Shown: piece after piece, positions 36,567 to 46,048 of the stretch
How positions within the stretch are numbered: position 1 is the first letter of the stretch
Layout: every line of letters begins with the position of its first letter
Assembly: GCA_016218915.1 (NCBI GenBank)
Contig: JACRCQ010000081.1
Coordinates: forward strand, 1 to 64,000
Origin: Deltaproteobacteria bacterium
Lineage (GTDB): Bacteria > Myxococcota_A > Polyangia > Polyangiales > Polyangiaceae
Length of the DNA: 64,000 bases
Reading direction: 5' to 3'
Program-made: the position numbers and the translations under genes
Notes under the pieces: model-generated
Told to the model about the DNA's origin: nothing
The model's input: only the letters and a program-made list of their open reading frames with translations
Database searches by the model: none

Positions 36567-39500
36567 GTACCAACGACAAGAAGGACAGGAACGGCGCGGA
36601 CTGGGATTCGGCCGTGGATGAGTGGGACAAGGTCACGCTCGACCCGAGTCCCGCAGAAGACAAGACGCCCCCGCCACCGAAGGACTCGGAGGCCATTCGA
36701 AACATGCAGGACAAGCCGGAAGCACCGAAGCCTTCCCAGGAACCGATGCAGGACGCCATGAGCGTGGCAGACGACGATCGGACCGTGGTCGCCGCGATTC
36801 CAGGGGATCTTCTCGCTGACTCGGTCCGAGGCGGCAGCCGCGCCGCCGGACTCGGTCAGATGTTCAAGAAGGAGGAGCTCACGCCCACCGGAGAGGACGC
36901 GGTTGTCACGTCCGCTGCGGCGGTCGGCGAAGCTCCGGAGCGATCCGAATTGTCTGCGCCGGTCAAGCCGGTCGTCCGTGGCGAGCCCGAGTCCGCTGCA
37001 GAGGGCGAGATGCTCGACCCCTTCGCGGATCTGCGCGAGCCGGCCGCAGCGCGTCCCGCGCGCCCCGCGCCGCCGCCCCCGAACCGCCCCTTGCGTACCC
37101 CTCCGCAGCCCAAAGCCGAGCCCAAGCCGGCTGGCGCCGATGCCCCGGGGGGCGCTGCACATGCTACGGATGCCCCGCTGTTCGGCGAGCCGCTGTTCGG
37201 CGGACCGCCGGAGTCGTCGCCCGGCCCCAAGCTTCACGAGCCGCCGCGGCGCATGTTCCCCACCGAGGATGAGACAGCGGTTCTCAACTCCGACAAGCTG
37301 GCCAAGGAGATCGAGGCCATGCGCGCGGAGCAGGCGACGCTCGAAGTGACGCCTGGGGACGCGGTGCCGCCCGAAGCACTCCCGTCCACCTCGCGCATCG
37401 CCGCCGCGCCGCAGTCGATCCCTCCAGCGCCGCTGGCGGAGATCAAGCCGCAGTGGCCGAACGAGCGAGACTGCGCGGGTCACCTTCTGGAGGCAGGCCA
37501 GCGCGACGGCTGGTCGCAGCGCGTGGCCTGGATGGTCGAAGAGGCGACGGCTTGCGAGGATCCGGCCGAGAAGGCCTCGCTGCTGCTGGCAGCCTCGGAG
37601 ATCTACGCGATGCTCGCCGAGGACGAGCAGGCAGAGGCTACGGCGGGCAAGGCGCGCGAGGCTGCGCCCAACCACCCGCTGATCCTGCGGCAGGCCCGGT
37701 CCACGGCCCTGCGGGATCGCCAATGGACCGAGCTGCTCCCAGCGCTCGATGCAGAGACACGCGTGGCGCCCACGCCGGAAGCCCGTGCGCACGGTGCCCT
37801 GCTCCAGGCAGAGATCATCACGCGCGTGCAGGGTGAGCCGGACTCGGCGCTCAAGCAGATCGAAGTCGCGGCGCGGGTGGTTCCCATGGACCCGCGTGCG
37901 CATGTGGAGAAGTTCGTGCGGGGCCTCGTGCAGATGGCCGATTCCGCGCCCAAGGTGCATGTGCCGGAGGGCGAGGAGCTCACTGCCCTGGCGCAGGCGT
38001 GCAAGGAGGTCACCCGCATCCGTCTCGCGGACAAGGGCGGAACGCAGGGCGAGGTGGGCCCCTACGAGGCGATCCCGCTTGCGCGTGCTGCACTGCTCGC
38101 CTTCGACACGGGCACGGCAGCCAAGGTGCTTCGCTCTCTTGACGACGTACGCGGGCTGGGGGCGGGCGCGACATGGCTGTCCGCTTCGCTCGCGTCGCAG
38201 AAGAAGGACACGCGGCAAGATGCTGCCAAGACCTACGGCGAGCTGGCAGCGGGCCCGCACGCCCCGGTGGCGCGTCGGATGTGCGCCATGCGCGCGGCTG
38301 AGCTTGGTGACATCAAGACGTTGCAGGAGGTGATCGAGACGCCCGGGGCGGAGTCGTTCTCCGCCATGGATCGCGCTGCGCTCGCCACGCTGTTCGGCCA
38401 GGATCTCGCTGCGAGCCGGTCGTTCATCCGGGTCGTGCTGGATCAGCCTTCGAGCGCTCCGCTCGGGGCGGCCGCTACGGCGGCGCTCGAGGCCGTGGCT
38501 CCTGACGGCTCGGCCCGCGTTTCAGCGGTCGTCGGGCAATGGGAATCGCGAGCGACCGTGTCGCTGGCCCGCTCGGTGCTCGGCTTGCCTGGCAACGAGC
38601 CGTACGCGGATCGCGTGGCGACCCTACGAGAGAAGAACCCTGATTCCGACATTGGCCGGCTGCTGCAGCTCGAATGCGACCTGGCAGCAGGTCGCTCCGA
38701 CTCCGTGGTGGGAGAGCTGTCGGGGTGGGCATCGACGACGTCCACCGGAGGGGAAGCGGATCGGGATCGCGCGCTGGCATCCGGGCTGGCGGCTGAGGCG
38801 TTGGGCGACAAGGAGCGGGCGCGCGGCGAGTACGAGCGCGCGCTGTCCGCAGACCCTGCAAACGAGTCGTGCACCCGCGTGATTTGCGGATTCGACAAAC
38901 AGGGCGCCGCGGGGCGTCTGGCCGATCTGGCGAGATCGTCCCAGGACGAGCTCAAGGCGTCGGTGCTGCTCCTCGAAGCAGCGCTGCGCGAAGGGCCGGA
39001 GAGCGACGACTACGACGCGCATCTGCGGCGGGCCCAGGAGCTTGCGCCGAAGCTGCCCTTCGCCGGGTTCCTCGGCGAGCGGCGTGCGCGGTCGCGCGGC
39101 GACGTCGACGGCACCCTGGAGTGGCTGCGTCTGCGCCGAGAATCCACGGAGGATCCCGTGGAGGCGGCGTACGACCAGTGCCGCGAGGCGATGCTCATGG
39201 TGGAGAAGGATGCCGCCCTGGCCGCGAGCATTCTCGATACGGCATCGTCTGCCAGACCGTCGGACATGGCGTTGCGGGAGCTGTACGAGCGGTTCGCTTC
39301 CGAGCGTCCCAGCGACTGGGTGTCCTGGCGCGTGGAGCGCGCGGCAGAGCTCGAAGGCGCCGACCGGGCGCGTCTGCTCCTGGAGGCCTCGCTCGACATG
39401 GAGCGCTCAGGAGCCGGTGAAGAAGCCGGGAAGCTCGCCAGACAGGCCGCAGAAGGAGGAGCGGGCGGGCTCGCGGCTCTCTGCGCGGAGCGCGCCGAGT

Positions 39501-42040
39501 TCGCCGGCGCCCCATCGACCCTCGCAGCCGACGCCCTCATGGAGCAGGCGCGATCCGAGACCAACCAGATCCGCGACCGGCGCGAGGCGCGCGAGCGTCT
39601 CGCCGAGCTCGACGAGTTCGGACGCAACGATCCGGCGAGCGCGATGCTCTGGCACCGGGCCATCATCGAGGAATCGCCGCAGCACCTGCCGAGCCTGCGC
39701 CGGCTCGAGCACGCGTACATCGGCGAGGGGCGCGAGGAGGACTTCGAGCCGATCGCCTCTGAGCTCGCCAAGGTGCTGCAGGGACCGGAGGCCGACGCGC
39801 ACTCCATGGTGGCTGCCCGCATCCGGCTCCGCGAGTCGGCGTGGACCTCCACGCGTGAGCTGGTCGATATCGCCTTCGCACAGTCCAGGCCGTCGCTCTG
39901 GTCGCTGCGCGAATCGTTGGCCCACAGCAGGGCTGCCAACGACGACGCGGGGATCGTCAAGGCTGCCACAGCTCTGGCCGAGCGCGCGGATCGCGATCCA
40001 GAGGCAGCCGTGCTCATGATGATCGCGGCCGACGCGCACACGCGAATGCAGGAGCATCGCGTCGCATCCGAGCTGATGACCACGGCGCTCGAGCGTGAGC
40101 CGCGGCTGTTCGACGCGCACCTGCGGCTGATCGAATCGCTCAAGGCGGCAGGCGACTCGTCGCGCGCCGCCGAGGAGCTGGAAGTGCTGGCCCGCAAGAC
40201 CACGGTCGCCGAGCACCGGATCGACCTGTGGTACCGCGCAGCCCAGATGTGGCTCGACGACGTCAAGGATGTCCCTCGTGGACGCAAGTCGCTCGAGGAG
40301 GCGTCGGACATCGACATCGCCTACGCCGACGTGTTCCAGCGTCTGCAGACGATCTACACCGAAGCAGGCGACCGCACGGAGCTCGCCGCGCTGCTCGAGC
40401 GTCGACTCGAGGCCATCACCGACCCGCAGGAGCGGGTGGAGATGGAAGTGCTGCGAGGCAAGGCGCTCGCCGACGTCGGCGAGCTGTCCGCTGCCAAGGA
40501 AGCCTTGTCCGCAGCGCTCGACGCCAGCCCGGACCACGTGCCTGCGCTCATGGCGTTCGCGAAGCTGTGCGCAGACGAGGACGACTGGAGCGGTGCCGAG
40601 CACTCGCTCATCCGGCTGGCGCGCCACGTGCCCGATGCCGACGATCAGGCTGAGATCTATCGTCAGCTCGGCGACATCTACGTCAATCACCTGCCCAACA
40701 TGGAGCGGGCCGAAATGGTCCTGCTCGAAGTGCTCAAGCGCAAGCCCGACGACTCCGAAGCCCAATCACGCCTGGTCGACGTCTATCGGGAGACCGGCGA
40801 TGCGGCCAAGGCGATCGAGCTGTGCACCGGCCTGCTGCAGCGGGCGACCACGCCCGAGCAGAAGCGATCGGCGACCATCCAGCTCGCGCTCATCCACGAG
40901 CAGGTCGAAGGCGACGTCAAGAAGGCCGAGACCATGCTGGAGAAGGCGCACAAGGAGTCGCCCACCAGCGTGGACGCACTTCGCGCGCTCGCCGAGCTGC
41001 ACGCCCGCCAGAATCACCAGCCAGCGCTCAAGATGCTGCTCGACCGGGCCGCCAACGATGCGCGACGATCCCTCGGCACCGGCAGGTTCAATCCTGACCT
41101 GTTCCAGGTCCTGTCCGCGGTCGGCGAGCTGCGAGGCAAGCAGGATGCGGCACTCGTTGCCGGAGCTGCCATCGCCGCGCTCGAAGGCAACGTGGTCGAG
41201 ATCGGCGCCGGCGGCGCTGCGGTGTTCAAGACCAACCTCGACGATCTGCTCGCGCCGCCGATCATCACCGAGTCGTTCCGCAACCTGCTGCTCAAGGCCG
41301 GGGACCTGCTCGAAACCGCGTTCCCGATCGACCTCAAGTCGATCCGGGCAGGCAAGTTCCCGCCGACGGCGGCCCAGCTCGAGCAGGCGATCCAGAACAC
41401 CGGGTCCGTGTTCGGCCTCGACGGGCTCGAGGTGTTCGTGTCACCGGCCATCGGGCCGACCTGCATCCCGGTGGGAACGAGCCCGCCGCGGATCGTCCTG
41501 GGCGCGTCGTTGGTGGCGGCTTCGGAGGAGGAGGTCCGCGACTTCCTGATCCTGCGCGCTCTCAAGATCCTGCAGGTTCGAGGCGCTGTCCTTTCGCGCA
41601 CTGCGCCGATTGACCTGCTGCCCACGGTCTCTGCCCTGATCAAGTGTCTGGCCCCGAACTACATGCCCGCGGCCGTGGATCAGAAACGGTTCGAGGAAGC
41701 CCGAGCGCGGATCACGCAGCATCTCCCCAAGCCGATCCCGCCCGAGCTCGGCGCTCTCGCCGTCGAAGTGAGCGGCTCGATCGACAACCGCATCTCCACC
41801 GTCAACGTTGCGGTCAACAGCTGGGGCAGCCGTGCTGCGCTGCTCGCCAGCGGCTCCCTCCTCGCTGCCATTAAGGGCATTGCCTGGGCTGGTGGGCACC
41901 CGTCCGGCCCGCCCGCGTCCGGGGCCGAGCGCACCACCTGGATCGGTCGCAACGCGGAAGCCCGCGAGCTGGTGGTGTTCACGGTATCCGACGCATTCCT
42001 CGAAGCACGCATCCGCCTGGGCATATCCCAAGATCAATAG
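36563..42040 (+). CDS. Giant TPR protein 2, paralogue of the preceding gene
   Basis: This 1825-residue protein starts at GTG 36563, overlapping the previous stop (GTGA), with GGGGG upstream. The first 290 residues are acidic and Pro-rich and look disordered. Residues about 300-1540 are TPR-like helices, with clear units such as ADVFQRLQTIYTEAGDRTEL and AEIYRQLGDIYVNHLPNME. The C-terminal domain (about 1550-1825) parallels that of gene 1: SPPRIVLGASLVAASEEEVR, then LRALKILQVRG, then RELVVFTVSDAFLEARIRLG. Again no HExxH is present. The pair may form a large scaffold with the nearby zinc-ribbon/TPR protein. No enzymatic function is seen. Confidence 0.75.
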   Translation: MSTNDKKDRNGADWDSAVDEWDKVTLDPSPAEDKTPPPPKDSEAIRNMQDKPEAPKPSQEPMQDAMSVADDDRTVVAAIPGDLLADSVRGGSRAAGLGQMFKKEELTPTGEDAVVTSAAAVGEAPERSELSAPVKPVVRGEPESAAEGEMLDPFADLREPAAARPARPAPPPPNRPLRTPPQPKAEPKPAGADAPGGAAHATDAPLFGEPLFGGPPESSPGPKLHEPPRRMFPTEDETAVLNSDKLAKEIEAMRAEQATLEVTPGDAVPPEALPSTSRIAAAPQSIPPAPLAEIKPQWPNERDCAGHLLEAGQRDGWSQRVAWMVEEATACEDPAEKASLLLAASEIYAMLAEDEQAEATAGKAREAAPNHPLILRQARSTALRDRQWTELLPALDAETRVAPTPEARAHGALLQAEIITRVQGEPDSALKQIEVAARVVPMDPRAHVEKFVRGLVQMADSAPKVHVPEGEELTALAQACKEVTRIRLADKGGTQGEVGPYEAIPLARAALLAFDTGTAAKVLRSLDDVRGLGAGATWLSASLASQKKDTRQDAAKTYGELAAGPHAPVARRMCAMRAAELGDIKTLQEVIETPGAESFSAMDRAALATLFGQDLAASRSFIRVVLDQPSSAPLGAAATAALEAVAPDGSARVSAVVGQWESRATVSLARSVLGLPGNEPYADRVATLREKNPDSDIGRLLQLECDLAAGRSDSVVGELSGWASTTSTGGEADRDRALASGLAAEALGDKERARGEYERALSADPANESCTRVICGFDKQGAAGRLADLARSSQDELKASVLLLEAALREGPESDDYDAHLRRAQELAPKLPFAGFLGERRARSRGDVDGTLEWLRLRRESTEDPVEAAYDQCREAMLMVEKDAALAASILDTASSARPSDMALRELYERFASERPSDWVSWRVERAAELEGADRARLLLEASLDMERSGAGEEAGKLARQAAEGGAGGLAALCAERAEFAGAPSTLAADALMEQARSETNQIRDRREARERLAELDEFGRNDPASAMLWHRAIIEESPQHLPSLRRLEHAYIGEGREEDFEPIASELAKVLQGPEADAHSMVAARIRLRESAWTSTRELVDIAFAQSRPSLWSLRESLAHSRAANDDAGIVKAATALAERADRDPEAAVLMMIAADAHTRMQEHRVASELMTTALEREPRLFDAHLRLIESLKAAGDSSRAAEELEVLARKTTVAEHRIDLWYRAAQMWLDDVKDVPRGRKSLEEASDIDIAYADVFQRLQTIYTEAGDRTELAALLERRLEAITDPQERVEMEVLRGKALADVGELSAAKEALSAALDASPDHVPALMAFAKLCADEDDWSGAEHSLIRLARHVPDADDQAEIYRQLGDIYVNHLPNMERAEMVLLEVLKRKPDDSEAQSRLVDVYRETGDAAKAIELCTGLLQRATTPEQKRSATIQLALIHEQVEGDVKKAETMLEKAHKESPTSVDALRALAELHARQNHQPALKMLLDRAANDARRSLGTGRFNPDLFQVLSAVGELRGKQDAALVAGAAIAALEGNVVEIGAGGAAVFKTNLDDLLAPPIITESFRNLLLKAGDLLETAFPIDLKSIRAGKFPPTAAQLEQAIQNTGSVFGLDGLEVFVSPAIGPTCIPVGTSPPRIVLGASLVAASEEEVRDFLILRALKILQVRGAVLSRTAPIDLLPTVSALIKCLAPNYMPAAVDQKRFEEARARITQHLPKPIPPELGALAVEVSGSIDNRISTVNVAVNSWGSRAALLASGSLLAAIKGIAWAGGHPSGPPASGAERTTWIGRNAEARELVVFTVSDAFLEARIRLGISQDQ

Positions 42041-42059
42041 GCCAGGGCATGCCTTGGCC
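42040..42059 (+). terminator. 20-bp palindrome after the giant TPR operon
   Basis: GGCCAGGGCATGCCTTGGCC begins at the last base of the stop codon and pairs along its length except one G-T. It could act as a hairpin at the 3' end, although there is no T-tract. It shares GGCATGCC with the palindrome at 717-734. The rest of the gap to 42168 shows no gene. Confidence 0.4.
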
Positions 42060-42168
42060 GTACCCGGCCCGCGGCGTCCATTAATGCTCCGGCCGCAGGC
42101 CAATGCGGCACGTCGTGCACCCTTGAGCAACTCCCAAACCCTTGGTACCGTCGGGCTGAGGATTTCCG

Positions 42169-43317
42169 ATGAGAAAGTTCCTTGCTTGGGTGGGCGCTGC
42201 ATTCCTTTTTCACGCTGTGGCGACGTCTGGATGTGCCAACGGGACGCCAGGCGAGAACATATTCACGCCGCCAGATACGGATAGCGGCCCGGACGTGTCC
42301 GTCGACGCACAAGGCGACGTGACGGGCGAGACTTCGGACGACACCGCATCCGGGGGAAACGCAGGCAAGGCCGGGGCTGGCGGCGGGGCCGCTGGTGTCG
42401 CAGGCACAGCGGGCACGAGTGGATCGTCCGGGGCCTCGGGCAACGGCGGTGCGAGCGGAAACGGCGGCGCGAGCGGCACAGGTGGAAGTGCCGGGGCCGC
42501 GACCGGGGGCAGCGCGGGAACGAGCACTGGCGGTGCGGCAGGCAAGGCGGGCACAGGAGGCTCTGCAGGCACTGGCGGCGCAACCGGAGGCTCTGCTGGC
42601 ACGGGTGGAACCGCAGGCACGGGCGGGACAGCGGGCACGGGCGGGACAGCGGGCACGGGCGGGACAGGTGGCACCGGTGGAACCGGCGGAGCAGCCGGGC
42701 AGGGCGGCACAGGCGGCGGCACGACCTCGTACTCGCACTCCATCTGGATCGACGGCACCAACGACTTTTCTCCGGACGATACCTTCCCAACGACCTCGAC
42801 CGGGTACACGGGCTACGTCAGCTGGGACTCGACCTATCTGTACATTGGGATGAAGGGCGCGGATGTCGCTTCGGGCAGCACCACCAAGTGGCTGCTCGTG
42901 TACCTGGATGGATCGCCAGGCAGCACGATGGGGCAGACGTACAACACGCAGCAGCCCACGTTGCCGTTCAGCGCGCATTGGCACCTTCGATGGAAGACGT
43001 CGAACGACTTCACAGGCATGCAGGTCAACAACGGCAGCACCTGGGTTGATGCAGCCCCGCCGTGGGACTTCTCCGGCGACGTCATGCAGTCGGGCACCTA
43101 CGTCGAGCTTCGGATCCCGCTGTCGGACATCGGCTATCCGGTCACCGTCAAGCTCCACGTATCCATGATCAACGAGGCTGCGGGAGTGGAGGGAACCTAC
43201 GCCGGCATGCCGTCGACCACCTTCTCTCCCGATGGATACGACCCGAACTACAGCAAGTACTTCTCGTTCGACCTGAAGGCTGCAAAGAAGCCGAAGGACT
43301 ACCTGCCGCTACCTTGA
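42169..43317 (+). CDS. Gly-rich lipoprotein with CBM9-like domain
   Basis: This 382-residue protein has a lipoprotein signal ending ATSGC (Cys about residue 22). A linker of about 125 residues rich in Gly, Ala, Ser and Thr follows (about 60-185), partly coded by 18-bp DNA repeats at 42601-42672. The C-terminal 195 residues begin YSHSIWIDGTNDFSPDDTF. They include GYVSWDSTYLYIGMKG and resemble the family-9 carbohydrate-binding or cellulosome-dockable domain fold. It is probably tethered to the outer membrane and displays a sugar-binding domain. The long Gly-rich spacer is characteristic of Polyangia surface lipoproteins. Confidence 0.75.
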   Translation: MRKFLAWVGAAFLFHAVATSGCANGTPGENIFTPPDTDSGPDVSVDAQGDVTGETSDDTASGGNAGKAGAGGGAAGVAGTAGTSGSSGASGNGGASGNGGASGTGGSAGAATGGSAGTSTGGAAGKAGTGGSAGTGGATGGSAGTGGTAGTGGTAGTGGTAGTGGTGGTGGTGGAAGQGGTGGGTTSYSHSIWIDGTNDFSPDDTFPTTSTGYTGYVSWDSTYLYIGMKGADVASGSTTKWLLVYLDGSPGSTMGQTYNTQQPTLPFSAHWHLRWKTSNDFTGMQVNNGSTWVDAAPPWDFSGDVMQSGTYVELRIPLSDIGYPVTVKLHVSMINEAAGVEGTYAGMPSTTFSPDGYDPNYSKYFSFDLKAAKKPKDYLPLP

Positions 43318-43347
43318 GCCTTCCACGGCCATCACGTTCCGGAAGGC
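43318..43347 (+). promoter_or_regulatory. Hairpin that can pair with the PHP-gene ribosome-binding site
   Basis: GCCTTCC (43318-43324) and GGAAGGC (43341-43347) form a perfect 7-bp stem with a 16-nt loop directly after the lipoprotein stop. The 3' arm is the purine-rich GGAAGGCGAG, the only ribosome-binding-like sequence before ATG 43362. The hairpin may end the upstream transcript or mask initiation. Confidence 0.35.
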
Positions 43348-43361
43348 GAGCTGATTCAGAA

Positions 43362-43955
43362 ATGCCCCTGTCTCAAGACCGAGTGCCTGCTGCGCAGGAC
43401 TTGCACATCCACACCACCTTCTCCACGGGCGACGGGGCGATCGTGCCCCAGCAGACCGTGGGGCTGGTTGCATCGATTGGCCACGCGCGCGTGGTCGGCA
43501 TCAGCGATCACATCGAGTACGTGTACGGCGAGGCGTTTCCGGCCTACCGCGACGAGGTGCGCGCGCACGGGCTTCGCCTGGGGACCGAGGTCACGGACTA
43601 CCGAATGCTCGACGATGCGCTCGCGCTCGACGTCGACTACTACGTATTTCACTGCGAGCACCGGGCCGAGTGCTACCGCGGCGCCGAGGCCCTTCTGTCC
43701 ACCGGCAAGCCGGTGATCATCGCCCATCCCCTGGTGCTCGGAACGGACCTCGAGAGGGTTCCGCCCCAGTGCCTGATCGAGATCAACAACCGCTACGTGT
43801 GGCGCAACGACTGGCGCAGCCGTCTCGGACCCTACGTATCCCGCTTCCGGTTCGTGCTCGGCTCAGATGCACACCAGCCGCACTGGCTGAACCAGTCCAT
43901 CGCTCGGCACGTGGCTGACGAGCTTGGGATCGAGGAAACGCTGCTGTTCGCCTGA
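43362..43955 (+). CDS. PHP-domain phosphoesterase
   Basis: This 197-residue protein has the PHP metal-site motifs: DLHIHTTFS with His15 and His17, ISDH (Asp49, His50), GTEV (Glu76), IIAHP and GSDAH near the C terminus. These bind two or three metals and hydrolyse phosphoesters, as in histidinol-phosphatase and YcdX-type proteins. The length is short for histidinol phosphatase, so a nucleotide or unknown phosphatase is more likely. The start ATG 43362 follows a GGAAGGCGAG sequence. No his or polymerase genes are near. Confidence 0.85.
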   Translation: MPLSQDRVPAAQDLHIHTTFSTGDGAIVPQQTVGLVASIGHARVVGISDHIEYVYGEAFPAYRDEVRAHGLRLGTEVTDYRMLDDALALDVDYYVFHCEHRAECYRGAEALLSTGKPVIIAHPLVLGTDLERVPPQCLIEINNRYVWRNDWRSRLGPYVSRFRFVLGSDAHQPHWLNQSIARHVADELGIEETLLFA

Positions 43956-43993
43956 GCCGTACCTGCCGCACCTGCCGGTGCCGAGGAGACCGC

Positions 43994-44413
43994 ATGACGA
44001 TCGACGAACTCACCAACACGCAATGGGCCGGCCGAGCGGAGCTGTGGCTCGACCCGGATAGCAACGACGCTTTCGTCAGCGACTGCACGATGAGGATCGA
44101 GCCAGGGGCGATCCGCTACACGTGGAGCCACGAGGGGAAGCCGCAGCACGGGACATTGACGCTGCGGGCAGGCGGCGCTGACTTCACCGACACGTTCCAC
44201 TCGCAGGTGCCGATGGCGTGCGTGGCCGCTGCTGGCTCGTGGGGACTGGTCGACGTTGTGGGCACCTACACTGCGGGCGACGGACCGCCGTGGGGCTGGC
44301 GCATCACGGTCACGCGCCGGCCCGAGCCCGAGCAGCTCGTGCTGCAGATGACGAACATCATGCCGTGGGGAGAGCACGAGCGGGCGGTTCGCATGGTGTG
44401 CAAGCGCGTCTGA
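43994..44413 (+). CDS. Conserved-looking small cytoplasmic protein, unknown function
   Basis: This 139-residue soluble protein has a beta-rich pattern with alternating polar and hydrophobic residues. FTDTFHSQ, GSWGLVDVVGTY and WGWRITV stand out as likely strand motifs, and a lipocalin-like small barrel is possible. A strong GAGGAG (43982-43987) sits before ATG 43994. It lies 38 bp after the PHP gene, so the two may be co-transcribed. I do not recognise the family and assign no function. Confidence 0.75.
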   Translation: MTIDELTNTQWAGRAELWLDPDSNDAFVSDCTMRIEPGAIRYTWSHEGKPQHGTLTLRAGGADFTDTFHSQVPMACVAAAGSWGLVDVVGTYTAGDGPPWGWRITVTRRPEPEQLVLQMTNIMPWGEHERAVRMVCKRV

Positions 44414-44471
44414 CCCTTTGGCCGAGACAGTTCGCGCTTCGCATCGATCAGCCATCCGCTACAATGGCGAG

Positions 44472-45965
44472 ATGCTTCTGAGCGCCCCGCTTCGCGTCAG
44501 CGTCCTTGCCCTATCTACGCTCGCTCTCGCGACGGGCTGCAGCAGCGAGCCGACCGCGACTGCGAATCCGCCGGGCTCGCCGGGGACGGATGCGGCAGCG
44601 GACCACCCCGCGGACACCTCCGCAGATGGGCAATCGGATGCAGGGCCCGACTCGTCGTCCGACGCGAGCGGAGATTCGTCGTTGCCCGATTCCGCCGACG
44701 AGTCGCCGATCGTGCCCCCGGATCAGCAGTCCCCTCCGGATGTCGTCCAGGAGCCGCCGGATCCCGGGTGTCCGACCACGCCGCCCGTAGCGTCCGCTGC
44801 CATGGGGTCCCACTTCGACCCGGCCGTGTTCGATCCAGCATACTACCTGTGCCGCTATCCCGACGTCGCCGCCTCGTTTCCGGGCGAAGCGCGCGCCCGG
44901 CTGCACTGGCTGATGCACGGAATGCAGGAGGGGAGGCAAGCGCAGCCCGCGTTCAGCGTCGACGAGTACCTGGCAATGTATCCGGATCTGGCCCAGGCCT
45001 TTGGCAGCGACAGGCCCGCAGCCGTGCTCCACTACGTGCACTACGGCCTGAAAGAAGGGCGAAAAGGCACGCAGGCCGGGCTCCCGAACGCGGCTGCCAG
45101 CGTCGGGCAGGATCTCCGACCCCAGGGCGGCGTGAGCTACGACCCTTCGTCCAAGGCGGCGAACGCCATCATCGACACCGGCTCTTCGGTCCGCATGGCA
45201 GGGGGCATCGACCACCTCGGCTGGAATGCCGTGGAGTTCATCAACAACTTCGACCACGGGCGGGAGCTGCAAATCGCGTGGTCGGCCGATGGGTTTGGCG
45301 AGTGCTTCAACCCGACGGAATGCGGAAGCTCCACGGACGGCACCGGTGCGGTATCTTCCAGCGCGCTGCACATGTACTGGACCTCTGGCTCCCTGCTGGG
45401 GTCTGAGGTGAGACCGGCGTTCTGGCTTCCTCCCAATACCGTTCAGTACTGTGGGCCTGTGCACAACACGACCGTGACTGCAGACCATATCCTGAACAAG
45501 ATCGTGCAGGTCGGCTACGGAGGCATCCAGCACGTCGTGCGGTTCCTGGTGCAGGTGACGATCCCCGAGGATCTCACTGCGATGACGATCGAGGCACCCA
45601 CAGGATATCTCACCGGGGCGTTCAGCTCGTTCTACACGATCGATCTTCCTGCCGGGGTTCTCGCGCCCTTGTCTGCCGGTCCGGGAGAGCAGAGCCTTCC
45701 GGTCATCCTCTCCAAGCCCGACGGGTCAGCGGCCATGGGGGCCTGGTCGCCGGATCTGCCCCAGGCCGAGTATCCAGGGGCCGGCTACGGGAGATTTGCA
45801 TTCCCAGACCCTGGCAACGCTGCCAATGCGACGAACAAGTGGAACGTGGTATTCCGTCGGTCCGCGACGCCAGCCGGCGTGTACGACTTCCGGGGATTCG
45901 CGATTGTGGGCACGCTGGAGAATGTGAGAGTTGCGATGACGCAGCTCTACGGGATTGCGAAGTAG
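44472..45965 (+). CDS. Lipoprotein with two surface-type helical repeats
   Basis: This 497-residue protein has a lipoprotein signal ending LATGCSS, then an Asp/Ser/Pro-rich linker (about 25-110). Two tandem repeats of about 45 residues follow (about 125-210). Each carries a (F/D)xxYLxxYPDxA helix and then HYVHYGLKEGRKG or its equal, as in repeats of bacterial surface and RTX-type proteins. The remainder (about 215-497) is beta-rich with several Cys, unrecognised. I chose ATG 44472 because it begins the signal peptide; the open frame reaches back to 44418. It is likely exposed at the cell surface. Confidence 0.7.
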   Translation: MLLSAPLRVSVLALSTLALATGCSSEPTATANPPGSPGTDAAADHPADTSADGQSDAGPDSSSDASGDSSLPDSADESPIVPPDQQSPPDVVQEPPDPGCPTTPPVASAAMGSHFDPAVFDPAYYLCRYPDVAASFPGEARARLHWLMHGMQEGRQAQPAFSVDEYLAMYPDLAQAFGSDRPAAVLHYVHYGLKEGRKGTQAGLPNAAASVGQDLRPQGGVSYDPSSKAANAIIDTGSSVRMAGGIDHLGWNAVEFINNFDHGRELQIAWSADGFGECFNPTECGSSTDGTGAVSSSALHMYWTSGSLLGSEVRPAFWLPPNTVQYCGPVHNTTVTADHILNKIVQVGYGGIQHVVRFLVQVTIPEDLTAMTIEAPTGYLTGAFSSFYTIDLPAGVLAPLSAGPGEQSLPVILSKPDGSAAMGAWSPDLPQAEYPGAGYGRFAFPDPGNAANATNKWNVVFRRSATPAGVYDFRGFAIVGTLENVRVAMTQLYGIAK

Positions 45966-46048
45966 TCGTCTGGGAGCTGCGCGCGGCGGCTGCGGACGGT
46001 GCCGTGCGACGCTTGCGCGCGCCCCATGGGGCCGATAGCATTCCTGGC

